64,000 bases of DNA from Streptomyces sp. cg36. Lineage in GTDB: Bacteria > Actinomycetota > Actinomycetes > Streptomycetales > Streptomycetaceae. Positions 18,870 through 28,145 of this stretch are shown here, piece by piece; the first letter of the stretch is position 1; each line of letters begins with the position of its first letter. Made by a program: the position numbers and the translations under genes. The notes beneath the pieces were generated by a model. It was not told where the DNA came from. It saw only the letters and a program-made list of their open reading frames with translations, and did no database searches. The DNA is taken from contig NZ_CP163520.1 of assembly GCF_041080675.1 (NCBI RefSeq), forward strand, positions 6,601,501-6,665,500, in the 5' to 3' direction.

Positions 18870-20129
18870 TCACCGGGTGGCGCCGGAGGACTCGGCCGGC
18901 GCCGCCCCCGTGGCCCCGGCCCGCGCCGCGCCGCCCGGGCGCAGCACGCCCGCGCCCGCCACCAGCCCCAGCGTCAGCAGCGTGACCAGGCCGAACGACA
19001 CCACCAGCGAGGTCAGACCGGCGATCCCGCCGATGGCCGAGGGCGCGATCAGGCCCGAGGTGTACGTGATGGTGGCGACGCCCGCGATGGCCTGGCTCGG
19101 GCGCGGCCCGCTGCGCGCCGCCGCCGCGAAGGCCAGCGGCACCACGACCGCCACCCCGAGGCCGATGAGGGCGAACCCGGCCATCGCGACGGCCGGCCGG
19201 GGCGCCAGGACGACCAGGGTGCCGCCCGTCGCGGCCAGCGCGCCGCCCCAGCGCACCGTCCGTACCGCGCCGAACCGGTCCACCACCTTGTCGCCCGCGA
19301 TCCGGGTCACCGCCATGGTGAGGGTGAAGGCGGTGGTCGTGGCGGCGGCGAGGCCCGCCGAGGTGTCCAGGGAGTCCCGCAGGTAGACCGCCGACCAGTC
19401 CAGGCTCGCGCCCTCGGCGAACACCGCGCAGAACGCGACCAGTCCGATCACCAGCGCGCTCCTGGGCGGCAGCGCGAAGCGCGGCGGGGCGGCCTCGCCG
19501 GGCGCGCTGCGCAGGTCCAGGACGCCGCCGCAGACGTACGCGCCGAGCGCGGTCAGCACGGCCGCCGCCAGCAGGTGGTGCAGGCGCGCGTCGGCCCCCA
19601 GGTGCGCGGCCAGGGTCCCGGCCGCCGAACCGGCCACCGCGCCCGCGCTCCACATGCCGTGCAGCCCCGACATGATGGAGCGGCCCAGCCGGTTCTCGGT
19701 CTCCACGCCCAGCGCGTTCATCGCCACGTCCGACAGGCCCGAGGTCGCCCCGTACAGGAACAGCGCCGCGCACAGCGTGTACATGTTGGGCGCCAGCGCC
19801 GGGAGCGCGAGGCCCAGGGTCCACAGGGCGAGCATGCCGCGCAGCGCCCGGCGCGCCCCGAACCGGTGGGTGACGGCGCCGGAGAGCGGCATCAGCAGCG
19901 ACGAGCCGATCGCGGGGAACGCGAGCGCCAGGCCGAGCTGGCCGGTGGAGACCCCGGCGTGCTCCTGGATCCAGGGGACCCGGGTGGCGAAGTTGCCGGT
20001 GACCGCGCCGTGCACGCAGAACACGGCGGCTATCGCGATCCGTGCGCGGCGCAGCCGGGCCGCGCACGGTGCCGCCTCCCGGGTGCCGTCCTCGTCCCCA
20101 GCCCTGTCCGCAGCCCTGTCCCGACCCAT
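18870..20129 (-). CDS. MFS transporter
   Basis: A 419-residue, 12-TM major facilitator protein of the YbjJ-like drug/sugar type. After a charged N-terminus the first helices carry NFATRVPWIQEHAGVSTGQLG, and the loop 2-3 motif is GAVTHRFGARRALRG; the second half has GDKVVDRFGAVRTVRWG. It is transcribed divergently from a ROK regulator across 107 bp containing a palindrome, so it is probably ROK-controlled. A sugar or sugar-like substrate is inferred from the regulator. Confidence 0.82.
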   Translation of the reverse strand: MGRDRAADRAGDEDGTREAAPCAARLRRARIAIAAVFCVHGAVTGNFATRVPWIQEHAGVSTGQLGLALAFPAIGSSLLMPLSGAVTHRFGARRALRGMLALWTLGLALPALAPNMYTLCAALFLYGATSGLSDVAMNALGVETENRLGRSIMSGLHGMWSAGAVAGSAAGTLAAHLGADARLHHLLAAAVLTALGAYVCGGVLDLRSAPGEAAPPRFALPPRSALVIGLVAFCAVFAEGASLDWSAVYLRDSLDTSAGLAAATTTAFTLTMAVTRIAGDKVVDRFGAVRTVRWGGALAATGGTLVVLAPRPAVAMAGFALIGLGVAVVVPLAFAAAARSGPRPSQAIAGVATITYTSGLIAPSAIGGIAGLTSLVVSFGLVTLLTLGLVAGAGVLRPGGAARAGATGAAPAESSGATR

Positions 20130-20166
20130 GTGGCGAGTCCTCCCCTTGCCGTCCCCGGTGTGAAAC

Positions 20167-20187
20167 TATCAGGAAGCCTGCCTGATA
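20167..20187. promoter_or_regulatory. candidate ROK operator, TATCAGG-N7-CCTGATA
   Basis: A perfect 7-bp inverted repeat with a 7-bp spacer lies between the divergent MFS and ROK genes, in the only A/T-rich stretch of the gap. Both location and symmetry fit autoregulation by the ROK dimer. Confidence 0.6.
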
Positions 20188-20236
20188 AATGATCCCGGCG
20201 GCAAGGGGATTCCCGGGATCTGGAAGGATTCCCGCC

Positions 20237-21400
20237 ATGCCCGCACCGACCTCCGCCGCCCCCGCCTCACCCAGCACCGCCCGGGCCATCAACGACCGGC
20301 TGGCCCTGCGCCTGCTGCAGGACGAGGGGCCGCTGACGGCGGGTCAGCTCAAGAAGCTCACCGGCCTGTCCCGGCCCACCGTCGCCGACCTGGTCGAACG
20401 GCTCCAGGGCTCGGGCCTGGTCGAGGTGGTGGGGGAGTCCGGCGCCGAGCGGCGCGGCCCCAACGCCCGGCTGTACGGGATCGTCGCGGACCGGGCCCAT
20501 CTCGCCGCCCTGGACGTGCGCACCGACAGCGTCGCCGTCCTGGTCGCCGATCTCCTCGGCAATCCGCTGGCCGAGGCGGCGCTCCCCATCGGGGCGGAGG
20601 CGGGTACCGGGCCCGCCGTGGAGCGGGCGGTGGCGCTGGTCGAGCGCGCCGCGCGGGAGGCGGGCGCCGCCCGGCTGCACAGCGTCGGCGTGGGCGCGCC
20701 CGGCCTGATCGACCCGGTCTCCGGCGAACTGCGCGAGACCACGGGCCTGCCCGCCTGGCACCGGGAGCTGGTCGCGGCCCTCAGCGGGCGGCTCTCGGCC
20801 GGGGTCCTCGTCGAGAACGAGGTCAATCTGGCCGCGATGGCGGAACACCGGCTCGGGGCCGCGCGCGGCCGGGACGACTTCGTGCTGTTCTGGCTGGGCC
20901 GGGGCGTGGGCGCGGCCGTCTTCCTGGACGGCAGGCTGCGCCGGGGGGTCTCCGGGGGCGCCGGCGAGATCGGCTTCCTGCCGGTCCCCGGCACGTCCGG
21001 GCTGCCCTCGGCGACCGGCTGCGACGGCGGGTTCCACTCCCTCGCGGGCGCCGGGGCGATCGTCCGGCTGGCGGCCCGGCACGGTCTGACGGGCGGCGCC
21101 GAGGCCCTGGTCCGGGACGCGGAGGGGCCGTTCCTGGAGGAGCTGGCCGAGCGGCTCGCGATTGGCGCGGCGGCCGTGGTCTCGGTCCTCGACCCGGGCC
21201 TGGTCGTGCTCGGCGGCGAACTCGGCCACGCGGGCGGAGAGGTGCTGGCCGAGCGGGTGCGGCGGCGGCTCGCCGCGCTGAGCCCCCTCGGCACCGAGGT
21301 GCGGGCGACCGGGCTGGGCGACCGGGCGGTGCTGCGCGGCGCCCTGCTGGCGGCGCGGGACGCGGCCCAGGACGACCTCTTCGGCCCGCCCGCGCCCTGA
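20237..21400 (+). CDS. ROK family transcriptional regulator
   Basis: A 387-residue regulator. Residues 15-75 carry a winged HTH (GPLTAGQLKKLTGLSRPTVADLVERL). The remainder is a ROK sugar-kinase-like domain: AALDVRTDSVAVLVADLLG (phosphate loop, weakly kept), VGVGAPGLIDP, ENEVNLAAMAE and VSGGAGEIGFLPV. The usual ROK zinc motif (CxCGxxGC) is reduced to GCDGGFHS, so the zinc site looks lost. ATG 20237 has GGAAGG nine bases upstream. It probably represses the divergent MFS gene in the absence of a sugar ligand. Confidence 0.85.
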   Translation: MPAPTSAAPASPSTARAINDRLALRLLQDEGPLTAGQLKKLTGLSRPTVADLVERLQGSGLVEVVGESGAERRGPNARLYGIVADRAHLAALDVRTDSVAVLVADLLGNPLAEAALPIGAEAGTGPAVERAVALVERAAREAGAARLHSVGVGAPGLIDPVSGELRETTGLPAWHRELVAALSGRLSAGVLVENEVNLAAMAEHRLGAARGRDDFVLFWLGRGVGAAVFLDGRLRRGVSGGAGEIGFLPVPGTSGLPSATGCDGGFHSLAGAGAIVRLAARHGLTGGAEALVRDAEGPFLEELAERLAIGAAAVVSVLDPGLVVLGGELGHAGGEVLAERVRRRLAALSPLGTEVRATGLGDRAVLRGALLAARDAAQDDLFGPPAP

Positions 21401-21463
21401 GTACCTGCCCCCGCGCCCTGGGCACCCGCCCCACGTCCTGGGGCGCCGCGTGCCCCGACCACC

Positions 21464-21494
21464 GCACCCCGGCCGGGAGTTCCGGCCGGGGTGC
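21464..21494. terminator. bidirectional terminator between ROK and chitinase genes
   Basis: A perfect 13-bp stem (21464-21476 with 21482-21494) and GAGTT loop in the 161-bp gap between convergent genes. Confidence 0.75.
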
Positions 21495-21561
21495 GGGCCC
21501 GATGCGGCGGGACCCGGCGGCGGCAAGGGCCGGTCGCGCCGCCGGGGGTCGGGGCCGGGGG

Positions 21562-23967
21562 TCAGCAGGCGCCGAGGTCCTGCCACACCCCCCACTCGCC
21601 GGTGGAGCCGGGCTCCTCGCCCTTCGTCCACCACTTGGACTTCCAGTTGTGCGCCTTGTTGGAGACGGTGGTGCCGCCGCCGTACTCGGCCGTGGCCGAC
21701 CAGGCGGGCGCGGAGCAGGTGCCGCCGGTGGTGCCACCGGTCGACCCGCCCGTGGTGCCGCCCGTCGTCCCGCCGGTGCTGCCGCCGGTCGAGCCACCGG
21801 TGGTCCCACCAGTGCCGCCGCCCGTGGTTCCGCCGGTGCTGGTGCCCGTGCCGGGCTCGACCACGGTCGCGCCGCGGGTGAGGTCACCGGCCAGCGCGTA
21901 CGTCTGGCCGCCGAACGTCACCGTCCAGTTGGACGGCGTCGACACCGGCAGGTAGTAGACGAAGTCCAGCGTCACCGAGGCACCGGGCGCCAGCGTCTGC
22001 CAGGCCGGGAGCTTCAGCGAGACCCGGTTGTAGTCGCCCTTCAGACCGCCCGCGTTGCTGCCGCTGTGGTCGCTGCGCACGATCGTGGTGCCGAAGCCGG
22101 ACTGGTCCTTGGCGTTGGCCGGGGCCGAGGTCCCGTAGTCGAACTGGAACTCCGTGCCGCCCGGCAGCGTCGCCTTGGTGTTGTTGGTGATCGTCACCTT
22201 GGGGCTGATCGGGTAGTTGGAGTCGCCGAGCGGGAACTGCCCGAAGTCCACACCGATGTCCAGCGCCTGCGTCGGCAGCGTGACGGTGGAGCGCTTGGCG
22301 CCGTACGGGGAGGCCGACTTGAACTTGTCGTACATCGCGGACGTCAGCGTCGAGCCGGGCTCGTACTGCCCCTTGGCGGCGTTGTAGCCGTAGTCGCCCG
22401 CGAGCTCCCACACCATCGTGCCGCCGATGCCGTTGTTGACCACGTAGTCGGCCTTGGCGTTCACCGACTGCTCGTCCTCGGTGGAGAGGAACACCTTCTT
22501 CTGGTCGTTCCACAGCCAGGGCGCGACCAGCGTCGAGCTGTACTTGCGCGCGTAGGTGCCGGTCAGCTTGGTGTCGGCGGGGAAGCCGTACTTGGTGACG
22601 TAGTCGCCGACGACGCCCTTCTCCAGGTTCTTGGCGTGCCACATCGGGTTGGAGCCCGCCGGGGCCTCCTTGCCGTTGTCGTCGAGGTCGTGCCAGAGGT
22701 TGTCGATGCCGGTCGCGCCGTCACCGCACTTGGTCAGCCCCGACCCGGCCGGACAGGTGGTCGTGGCGGCCTTGCCCCACAGCCCGTCCGTCCCGCCGGT
22801 CACGTTCTTGAAGCCGCGCGTGTAGTACGGCAGGCCCATGTTGATGCGTCCGGCGGGCATCGAACCGCGGAAGTAGTGGTACGCCCAGTCCGCGTTCAGA
22901 TAGCCGATCCCGCCGTACTGGGAAGTGGAGTAGACGCCCGCGGCGGCGAGTTCCGCGTCCTTGCCGTCGTCGAAGAGCGAGGCGTTCGGGCCCACGTACT
23001 CGTTCCACGCGCCGTGCAGGTCGTACGACATGATGTTGACGTAGTCCAGGTACTTCTGGACCTGGAAGGTCTCCATGCCGCGCAGCAGATAGCCGGAGGA
23101 CGGCGCCGCGACGGAGAGCAGATAGTGCTTGCCGTCGGCCGCCCCCGCGCGGTCGAGCTTCTCCCGGAGCGACTTCATCAGCGCGGCATAGCCCTTGACC
23201 AGGCCCGCCCGGCGGGCGTTGGAGAGGGTCCAGTCGAGCGGATTGCCCGCGTCCTTCATCGTGGTGGGGTACTCGTAGTCGATGTCGACGCCGTTGAACC
23301 CGTACTTCTTGATGAAGGCCACGGCCGAGTCGGCGAAGGTGTCGATGCCCGGCTGGTTCACCGAGCCGTCGGCGTTGGTGGCCATGGAGTAGAAGCCGCC
23401 CGAGCCGACGCGCTTGCCGTCGTCACCGAAGAATCCGCCGGTCTCGGCCCAGCCGCCCACCGAAATGAGGGTCTTGACGTTCGGGTGCTGCTTCTTGAAT
23501 TTGTTCAGCAGGTTGAAATGGCCCTTGTAGGGGAGCGCCGGGTCCATCTCGGCGCCCGCGACGCCCGGCCAGGTCATGCCGGTCGCCGCGTTCTTCTCGC
23601 TGTCGGAGCCGACCGAGATCTTGTTGTCGGAGCCGATGTGCGCGAAGGCGTAATTGATGTGGGTGACCTTGTCCCACGGGATGTCGGAGGCGAGATAGGC
23701 CGGGGTCCCGTCCTGGCCGGTGCGCCAGCCGGTGAAGTAGCCGATGACCCGGCGCTGGTGGTCGGGGCCCATCTTCTCGCGGCCCTCGGAGTCGTACACC
23801 GAGCAGTACGGCACGTCGACGCCGGGCGTCTTGTACAGCCCGTCGGGACGGCAGGACTCGTTGTCGGCGGCCTGGGAGACGCCGGTGGACAGGGTCGAGA
23901 GCAGCAGCCCGGCGACCGCGGCACCGGTCGCGAGCAGCGTGGCTCTCGTACGAGTGGGGGACTGCAC
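21562..23967 (-). CDS. secreted GH18 chitinase with beta-sandwich domain, TGG linker and C-terminal CBM5/12
   Basis: An 801-residue endo- or exochitinase acting outside the cell. Domains: signal peptide (1 to about 34, ending GVSQA), GH18 barrel (about 75-540) with the substrate motif LISVGGW and the catalytic run ending in Glu232 (GVDIDYE; Asp228 and Asp230 present, the first position of the DxxDxDxE motif is Asn225), a beta-rich domain (about 560-680), a Thr-Gly-Gly linker of about 40 residues, and a CBM5/12 chitin-binding module with the aromatic [12 protein letters not shown]. The GTG at 23965-23967 has AGGAGG eight bases upstream. Two dre-like boxes lie in its promoter. Confidence 0.93.
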   Translation of the reverse strand: MQSPTRTRATLLATGAAVAGLLLSTLSTGVSQAADNESCRPDGLYKTPGVDVPYCSVYDSEGREKMGPDHQRRVIGYFTGWRTGQDGTPAYLASDIPWDKVTHINYAFAHIGSDNKISVGSDSEKNAATGMTWPGVAGAEMDPALPYKGHFNLLNKFKKQHPNVKTLISVGGWAETGGFFGDDGKRVGSGGFYSMATNADGSVNQPGIDTFADSAVAFIKKYGFNGVDIDYEYPTTMKDAGNPLDWTLSNARRAGLVKGYAALMKSLREKLDRAGAADGKHYLLSVAAPSSGYLLRGMETFQVQKYLDYVNIMSYDLHGAWNEYVGPNASLFDDGKDAELAAAGVYSTSQYGGIGYLNADWAYHYFRGSMPAGRINMGLPYYTRGFKNVTGGTDGLWGKAATTTCPAGSGLTKCGDGATGIDNLWHDLDDNGKEAPAGSNPMWHAKNLEKGVVGDYVTKYGFPADTKLTGTYARKYSSTLVAPWLWNDQKKVFLSTEDEQSVNAKADYVVNNGIGGTMVWELAGDYGYNAAKGQYEPGSTLTSAMYDKFKSASPYGAKRSTVTLPTQALDIGVDFGQFPLGDSNYPISPKVTITNNTKATLPGGTEFQFDYGTSAPANAKDQSGFGTTIVRSDHSGSNAGGLKGDYNRVSLKLPAWQTLAPGASVTLDFVYYLPVSTPSNWTVTFGGQTYALAGDLTRGATVVEPGTGTSTGGTTGGGTGGTTGGSTGGSTGGTTGGTTGGSTGGTTGGTCSAPAWSATAEYGGGTTVSNKAHNWKSKWWTKGEEPGSTGEWGVWQDLGAC

Positions 23968-24074
23968 GATCTGTTCCTCCTGGGGGAGGTCGGTGTGACA
24001 CAACGGACTGCGGGCGGTCGTGCTGTGGCCGCGGCGTGCGCACACCGGCGGGCCTCACCTCGGAGGTGACGCAG

Positions 24075-24116
24075 AGATTAAAAGGACTAGACCAGTGCGT
24101 CAATAGGTATGGACCA
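24075..24116 (-). promoter_or_regulatory. chitinase promoter with paired dre-like DasR boxes
   Basis: On the minus strand the 11-mers TGGTCCATACC (24106-24116) and TGGTCTAGTCC (24084-24094) are direct repeats 22 bp apart. Between them sits TTGACG (24098-24103), a -35 box, with a TAATCT -10 candidate at 24075-24080 after 17 bp. Paired repeats around the -35 are the known arrangement of Streptomyces chitinase promoters bound by DasR. Confidence 0.85.
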
Positions 24117-24221
24117 ATAACAGGAAGTGATCACTGGCGGTGTCCGGGCTGTGACTCAGGCCACAGGCGTTCGCCCGTATGGCCGACGATCAGTCGTGGC
24201 ACACTGGCCCTGTACCAGCAG

Positions 24222-24352
24222 CAGCGCACTCCGGGGTCGGTGTAATTCCGAACCGGCGGTAATAGTCCGCGACCCGGCCGCATCCAGTGGCCGGTTGACC
24301 AGGTGGAATTCCTGGACCGACGGTGAAAGTCCGGATGGGAGGCAGTGCGCGG
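24222..24352 (+). ncRNA. FMN riboswitch (RFN element)
   Basis: Conserved RFN blocks occur in order: GGGGTCGGTG, AATTCC, ACCGGCGGT, AGTCCGCGAC, CCGGTTGACC, GGTGGAATTCC, ACCGACGGTGAAAGTCCGGATGG split over short runs, then GGAGGCAGTGCG. The closing P1 helix pairs CGCACT (24225-24230) with AGTGCG (24344-24349). It precedes the riboflavin operon and should reduce its expression when FMN is high. Confidence 0.95.
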
Positions 24353-24390
24353 CGGGCGGGCCCTTGGCGGGGCATGCCGGCCGTTGTCCT

Positions 24391-24420
24391 GGTCGCCGTC
24401 CACGGCGACCGGTGTCTTTC
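24391..24420 (+). terminator. candidate riboswitch terminator hairpin
   Basis: A perfect 8-bp stem GGTCGCCG/CGGCGACC (24391-24398 with 24403-24410), TCCA loop, followed by the T-containing GGTGTCTTTC, about 40 nt after the FMN aptamer. It is the best visible expression-platform candidate. Confidence 0.55.
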
Positions 24421-24516
24421 GGCCATTGGCGTGAGCTGTCCTCGCGGTCCCGTTTCCCGCTCTCTGTCGTTCCTCGACAGCCCCGGAGTCCGTGCCCGAA
24501 GAGGCAGGAGGACCCG

Positions 24517-24681
24517 GTGGCCACCACAGCCGACGCAGCCGCCGTGCGCCGAGCCGTCCGGCTCGCCACGCGCCGTGCCGTCCGCTCCGCCCCGCGCGGA
24601 TCCGGCTCCAGCAGCCCCGCCCCGCTCCTCGGACACGCCCTCACCGCTGTCTGCGCCCCTGCCACCGTCAAGGAGCGATGA
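24517..24681 (+). CDS. small ORF between FMN riboswitch and ribE (hypothetical, 54 aa)
   Basis: A 54-codon frame begins at GTG 24517 with a strong GGCAGGAGG ribosome binding site, starting VATTADAAAVRRAVRLATRRAVR. It is rich in Arg, Ala and Ser and ends at TGA 24679-24681, three bases before the ribE GTG. It could be a leader peptide whose translation feeds ribosomes into ribE, or a chance frame in GC-rich DNA. I recognise no family. The strong ribosome binding site and the close stop are the only supports. Confidence 0.4.
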   Translation: MATTADAAAVRRAVRLATRRAVRSAPRGSGSSSPAPLLGHALTAVCAPATVKER

Positions 24682-24683
24682 GC

Positions 24684-25292
24684 GTGTTCACCGGAATCGT
24701 CGAAGAGCTGGGTGAGGTCACCGCCGTCGAGAAGCTCGGCGACTCCTCCCGCTTCCGCCTGCGCGGCCCCGTGGTGACCGAGGGCGCCCGGCACGGCGAC
24801 TCGATCGCCGTCAACGGCGTCTGTCTGACCGTCGTGGAGACCGGCGACGGCGAGTTCACCGCCGACGTCATGGAGGAGACGCTCCGGCGCTCCAGCCTCG
24901 GCGCGCTCGGCGTCGGCTCCCGGGTCAACCTGGAGCGGCCGATGGCCGTGGGCGGGCGCCTGGGCGGGCACATCGTCCAGGGACACGTGGACGGCACGGG
25001 CGCCGTCGTGGCGCGCACGCCCTCGGAGAACTGGGAGATCGTCGAGATCTCGCTGCCCGCCGAGCTCAGCCGCTATGTGGTGGAGAAGGGCTCGATCACC
25101 GTCGACGGCATCAGCCTCACCGTCGTGGAGGCGGGCAGCGGCCACTTCACCGTCAGCCTCATCCCGACCACCCTCGCGCTGACCACGCTCGGCCACAAGC
25201 AGCCCGGCGACCCGGTCAACCTGGAGGTCGACGTGATCGCCAAGTACGTCGAGCGGCTGCTCGGCGCGCGGACCGGGGAGGACCCCAAGTGA
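24684..25292 (+). CDS. ribE: riboflavin synthase, alpha subunit
   Basis: Dismutates two 6,7-dimethyl-8-ribityllumazine molecules to riboflavin. The 202-residue product has the duplicated lumazine-binding fold: first half from [11 protein letters not shown] with NGVCLTVVE, second half from VQGHVDG with [23 protein letters not shown] broken over conserved positions. GTG 24684 is chosen because AGGAG at 24671-24675 is eight bases before it but only two before the ATG at 24678, and riboflavin synthases begin FTGIVEE. First enzyme gene of the FMN-riboswitch operon. Confidence 0.95.
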   Translation: MFTGIVEELGEVTAVEKLGDSSRFRLRGPVVTEGARHGDSIAVNGVCLTVVETGDGEFTADVMEETLRRSSLGALGVGSRVNLERPMAVGGRLGGHIVQGHVDGTGAVVARTPSENWEIVEISLPAELSRYVVEKGSITVDGISLTVVEAGSGHFTVSLIPTTLALTTLGHKQPGDPVNLEVDVIAKYVERLLGARTGEDPK

Positions 25293-25933
25293 ACTGGCTC
25301 AACTCCGAGGCGTTCACCGCCTTCGGACAGCACATCAAGTGGTCCGACATGGTCGGCAACACCACCGGTCTGCTCGCCCTCGCCCTCGGCTGGCGGCGCT
25401 CCATCTGGACCTGGCCCGCCCAGTTCCTCTCCGGCGTCATCCTCTTCGCGGCCTTCGCCTCCGGCCACCTCTCCGGCAGCGCCGGCAAGCAGGTCGTCGT
25501 GATGGCCGTGGCCGCGTGGGGCTGGTGGCAGTGGAGCGGCGGCCGGCGCCAGGCGCAGGACGGCACCCTCGCCATCCGCTTCGCCACCTGGCGCGAGCGC
25601 GCGGCCCTCGCGGGCGGCGCGGCGCTCGGCACGGTGGCCGTGGCGAGCCTGTTCACCGCGTACCCGACGCTCTCCTGGGACCCCTGGCCGGACGCCTACG
25701 TCTTCGTCGGCACCGTCGTCGCCATGTACGCCCAGGCGCGCGGCATGGTCGAGTTCTGGTTCGCCTGGCTCCTGGTCGACGCGGTGGGCGTGCCGCTCAA
25801 CTTCGCCAACGGATACGCCTTCTCCGGCTTCGTCTACGTCATCTACGGCGCAATCGTCCTGTGGGGCCTGCGCGACTGGTGGCTGCGCTCCCGTACGAGC
25901 GCGCAGCCCGTCCTGGAAGGAGCGGCGGCATGA
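25289..25933 (+). CDS. ribM: riboflavin transporter, PnuC family (RibM)
   Basis: A 214-residue membrane protein with about seven TM helices of the PnuC family. In actinobacterial riboflavin operons this family member is RibM, which facilitates riboflavin uptake; this is established for Corynebacterium and S. davaonensis. Aromatic-rich motifs WGWWQWSGG and [16 protein letters not shown] line the predicted pore. It overlaps ribE by GTGA and ribBA by ATGA, so it is tightly coupled to both and under the FMN riboswitch. Confidence 0.88.
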   Translation: MNWLNSEAFTAFGQHIKWSDMVGNTTGLLALALGWRRSIWTWPAQFLSGVILFAAFASGHLSGSAGKQVVVMAVAAWGWWQWSGGRRQAQDGTLAIRFATWRERAALAGGAALGTVAVASLFTAYPTLSWDPWPDAYVFVGTVVAMYAQARGMVEFWFAWLLVDAVGVPLNFANGYAFSGFVYVIYGAIVLWGLRDWWLRSRTSAQPVLEGAAA

Positions 25934-27219
25934 GCGCCACCACACCCACCTGGTACTCCACCGACAACCGCGAGGACCTCTCCCTCGACCCCGTCGAGCA
26001 GGCCATCCGCGACATCGCGGCCGGCCGCCCGGTCGTGGTCGTCGACGACGAGGACCGCGAGAACGAGGGCGACCTCGTCGTCGCCGCCGAGAAGGCCACC
26101 CCCGAGATCGTCGCCTTCATGATGAGCGAGTGCCGCGGGCTGATCTGCGCCCCCATGGAGGGCGAGGCGCTCGACCGGCTCCGGCTGCCGCAGATGGTCG
26201 ACCAGAACACCGAGTCGATGAAGACCGCGTTCACCGTCTCGGTCGACGCCACCGCCGCGTTCGGCGTCTCCACCGGCATCTCCGCCGCCGACCGCGCCAC
26301 CACCCTGCGCCTGCTCGCCGACGGACAGGCCAAGGCGGGCGACTTCGTCCGCCCCGGCCACGTCTTCCCGCTGCGCGCCAGGCCCGGCGGCGTGCTGGCC
26401 CGCAACGGCCACACCGAGGCCGCCGTCGACCTCGCCCGGCTCGCCGGGCTCGCCCCGGCCGGCGCCATCGTGGAGATCGCGGGCGAGGACGGCGTGATGC
26501 TGCGGCTGCCCGAGCTGATCCCGTTCGCCCGCAAGCACGGCCTGACGATCATCTCCATCGAGGACCTGATCGCCTACCGCCGCTCCGCCGAACCCACCGT
26601 GCGCCGCGAGGCCGAGGTCCATCTGCCCACCTCCTTCGGCGAGTTCACCGCCTACGGCTACCGCTCCACCGTCGACGGCGTCGAGCACGTCGCCCTGGTC
26701 CACGGCGAGCTCGGCGACGGTGAGGACGTCCTGGTGCGGGTCCACTCCGAGTGCCTGACCGGCGACATCTTCCACTCGCTGCGCTGCGACTGCGGCCCCC
26801 AGCTGCAGGCGTCCATGGAGCGCATCACCGAGGCGGGCCGCGGCGTCGTCGTCTATCTGCGCGGCCACGAGGGCCGCGGCATCGGACTGCTCTCCAAGCT
26901 GCGCGCCTACGAGCTCCAGGAGCAGGGCCGCGACACGCTCGACGCCAACCTGGAGCTAGGGCTGCCCGCCGACGCCCGCGACTACGCGGCGGGCGCGCAG
27001 ATCCTGGACGACCTGGGCGTCCGCAGCCTGCGGCTGATGACCAACAACCCCGAGAAGACCGACGCCCTGGTCCGCCACGGCCTCAAGGTCACCGGCCGGG
27101 AGCCGATGCCGGTCAAGGCGGGCGAGCACAATCTGCGGTACCTGCGCACCAAGCGCGACCGGATGGGCCACGACCTGCCGTGGCTGGACGCGACCGCGTC
27201 GGCCTGCGGCAACCAGTAG
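25930..27219 (+). CDS. ribBA: bifunctional DHBP synthase / GTP cyclohydrolase II
   Basis: A 429-residue bifunctional enzyme supplying both precursors of riboflavin. The N-terminal DHBP synthase domain (about 20-215) converts ribulose 5-phosphate and has [13 protein letters not shown] and the C-terminal acidic [11 protein letters not shown] block. The GTP cyclohydrolase II domain (about 225-425) has [11 protein letters not shown], the zinc-binding SLRCDCG and [15 protein letters not shown] 25930 overlaps the ribM stop. Fourteen non-conserved residues precede the DHBP domain. Confidence 0.95.
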   Translation: MSATTPTWYSTDNREDLSLDPVEQAIRDIAAGRPVVVVDDEDRENEGDLVVAAEKATPEIVAFMMSECRGLICAPMEGEALDRLRLPQMVDQNTESMKTAFTVSVDATAAFGVSTGISAADRATTLRLLADGQAKAGDFVRPGHVFPLRARPGGVLARNGHTEAAVDLARLAGLAPAGAIVEIAGEDGVMLRLPELIPFARKHGLTIISIEDLIAYRRSAEPTVRREAEVHLPTSFGEFTAYGYRSTVDGVEHVALVHGELGDGEDVLVRVHSECLTGDIFHSLRCDCGPQLQASMERITEAGRGVVVYLRGHEGRGIGLLSKLRAYELQEQGRDTLDANLELGLPADARDYAAGAQILDDLGVRSLRLMTNNPEKTDALVRHGLKVTGREPMPVKAGEHNLRYLRTKRDRMGHDLPWLDATASACGNQ

Positions 27220-27282
27220 TACCCGACCGGCAACGACACCCAGCGACACCCGCAACAGCAACAGATCACCGAGGAGTAGCAC

Positions 27283-27768
27283 GTGAGTGGCAAGGGCGCA
27301 CCCGAACTGTCCGTACGCAACTGCGCAGACCTCCGGGTCGCCGTGATCGCGGCGCAGTGGCACGAGAAGGTCATGGACGGACTCGTCGACGGCGCCCTGC
27401 GCGCCCTGCACGAGCTCGGCATCGACGAGCCGACCCTGCTGCGCGTCCCGGGCAGCTTCGAGCTCCCGGTCGTCGCCAAGGTCCTGGCCGGACGCGGGTA
27501 CGATGCGGTCGTCGCCCTCGGCGTCGTCATCAGGGGCGGTACGCCGCACTTCGATTACGTGTGCCAGGGTGTCACCAACGGCCTCACCCAGGTCAGCGTC
27601 GAGACCGGTGTACCCATCGGCTTCGGGGTGCTGACCTGCGACACCGAGGAGCAGGCCCTGGACCGGGCCGGCCTCGAAGGGTCCAACGAGGACAAGGGCC
27701 ACGAAGCGGTCACCGCCGCCGTCGCCACCGCCGCCACGCTGCGTACCGTCAGCGAACCCTGGCGCTGA
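27283..27768 (+). CDS. ribH: 6,7-dimethyl-8-ribityllumazine synthase
   Basis: Condenses DHBP with the ribitylaminopyrimidine to lumazine, the substrate of RibE. The 161-residue length fits the icosahedral or pentameric family. Motifs: [44 protein letters not shown] with the catalytic His, and [20 protein letters not shown] 27283 has GAGGAG upstream. It is the last riboflavin gene of the operon; hisE and hisG follow on the same strand. Confidence 0.96.
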   Translation: MSGKGAPELSVRNCADLRVAVIAAQWHEKVMDGLVDGALRALHELGIDEPTLLRVPGSFELPVVAKVLAGRGYDAVVALGVVIRGGTPHFDYVCQGVTNGLTQVSVETGVPIGFGVLTCDTEEQALDRAGLEGSNEDKGHEAVTAAVATAATLRTVSEPWR

Positions 27769-27803
27769 GTGGCAGGAAGCCACCCCTTACCCTGAGAAGC
27801 ATC

Positions 27804-28085
27804 ATGGCGAACAAACCCCTCAAGAGTTTCGAAGAGCTCTTCGCCGAGCTCCAGCTCAAGGCCGCCGGCGGCGACCCGTCCACCTCTCGCACCGCCGAGC
27901 TGGTGGACAAGGGCGTGCATGCCATCGGCAAGAAGGTCGTCGAGGAGGCCGCCGAAGTCTGGATGGCCGCCGAGTACGAGAGCAAGGACGCCGCCGCCGA
28001 GGAGATCTCGCAGCTGCTGTACCACGTCCAGGTGATGATGGTCGCGCGCGGGATCTCCCTCGACGACGTCTACGCGCACCTCTGA
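27804..28085 (+). CDS. hisE: phosphoribosyl-ATP pyrophosphatase
   Basis: Second step of histidine biosynthesis: hydrolyses phosphoribosyl-ATP to phosphoribosyl-AMP and PPi. A 93-residue all-helical MazG-like protein with [10 protein letters not shown], the metal-binding [14 protein letters not shown] and [17 protein letters not shown]. It is a stand-alone HisE rather than a HisIE fusion, as usual in actinobacteria. It begins 35 bp after ribH and lies 60 bp before hisG. Confidence 0.95.
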   Translation: MANKPLKSFEELFAELQLKAAGGDPSTSRTAELVDKGVHAIGKKVVEEAAEVWMAAEYESKDAAAEEISQLLYHVQVMMVARGISLDDVYAHL

Positions 28086-28145
28086 GCGCACCCCGCCCCA
28101 CCCCGTTCACCCCCCTGTACGTCTTCACGTAAGGAAGCCGACCTC

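Noticed and set aside
21502..24069. 855-codon plus-strand frame opposite the large chitinase
   Set aside because: Antisense artefact of a GC-rich gene; the opposite strand gives a complete modular chitinase.
24381..24420. Possible second riboswitch after the FMN element
   Set aside because: The hairpin at 24391-24410 is better explained as the expression platform of the FMN riboswitch.
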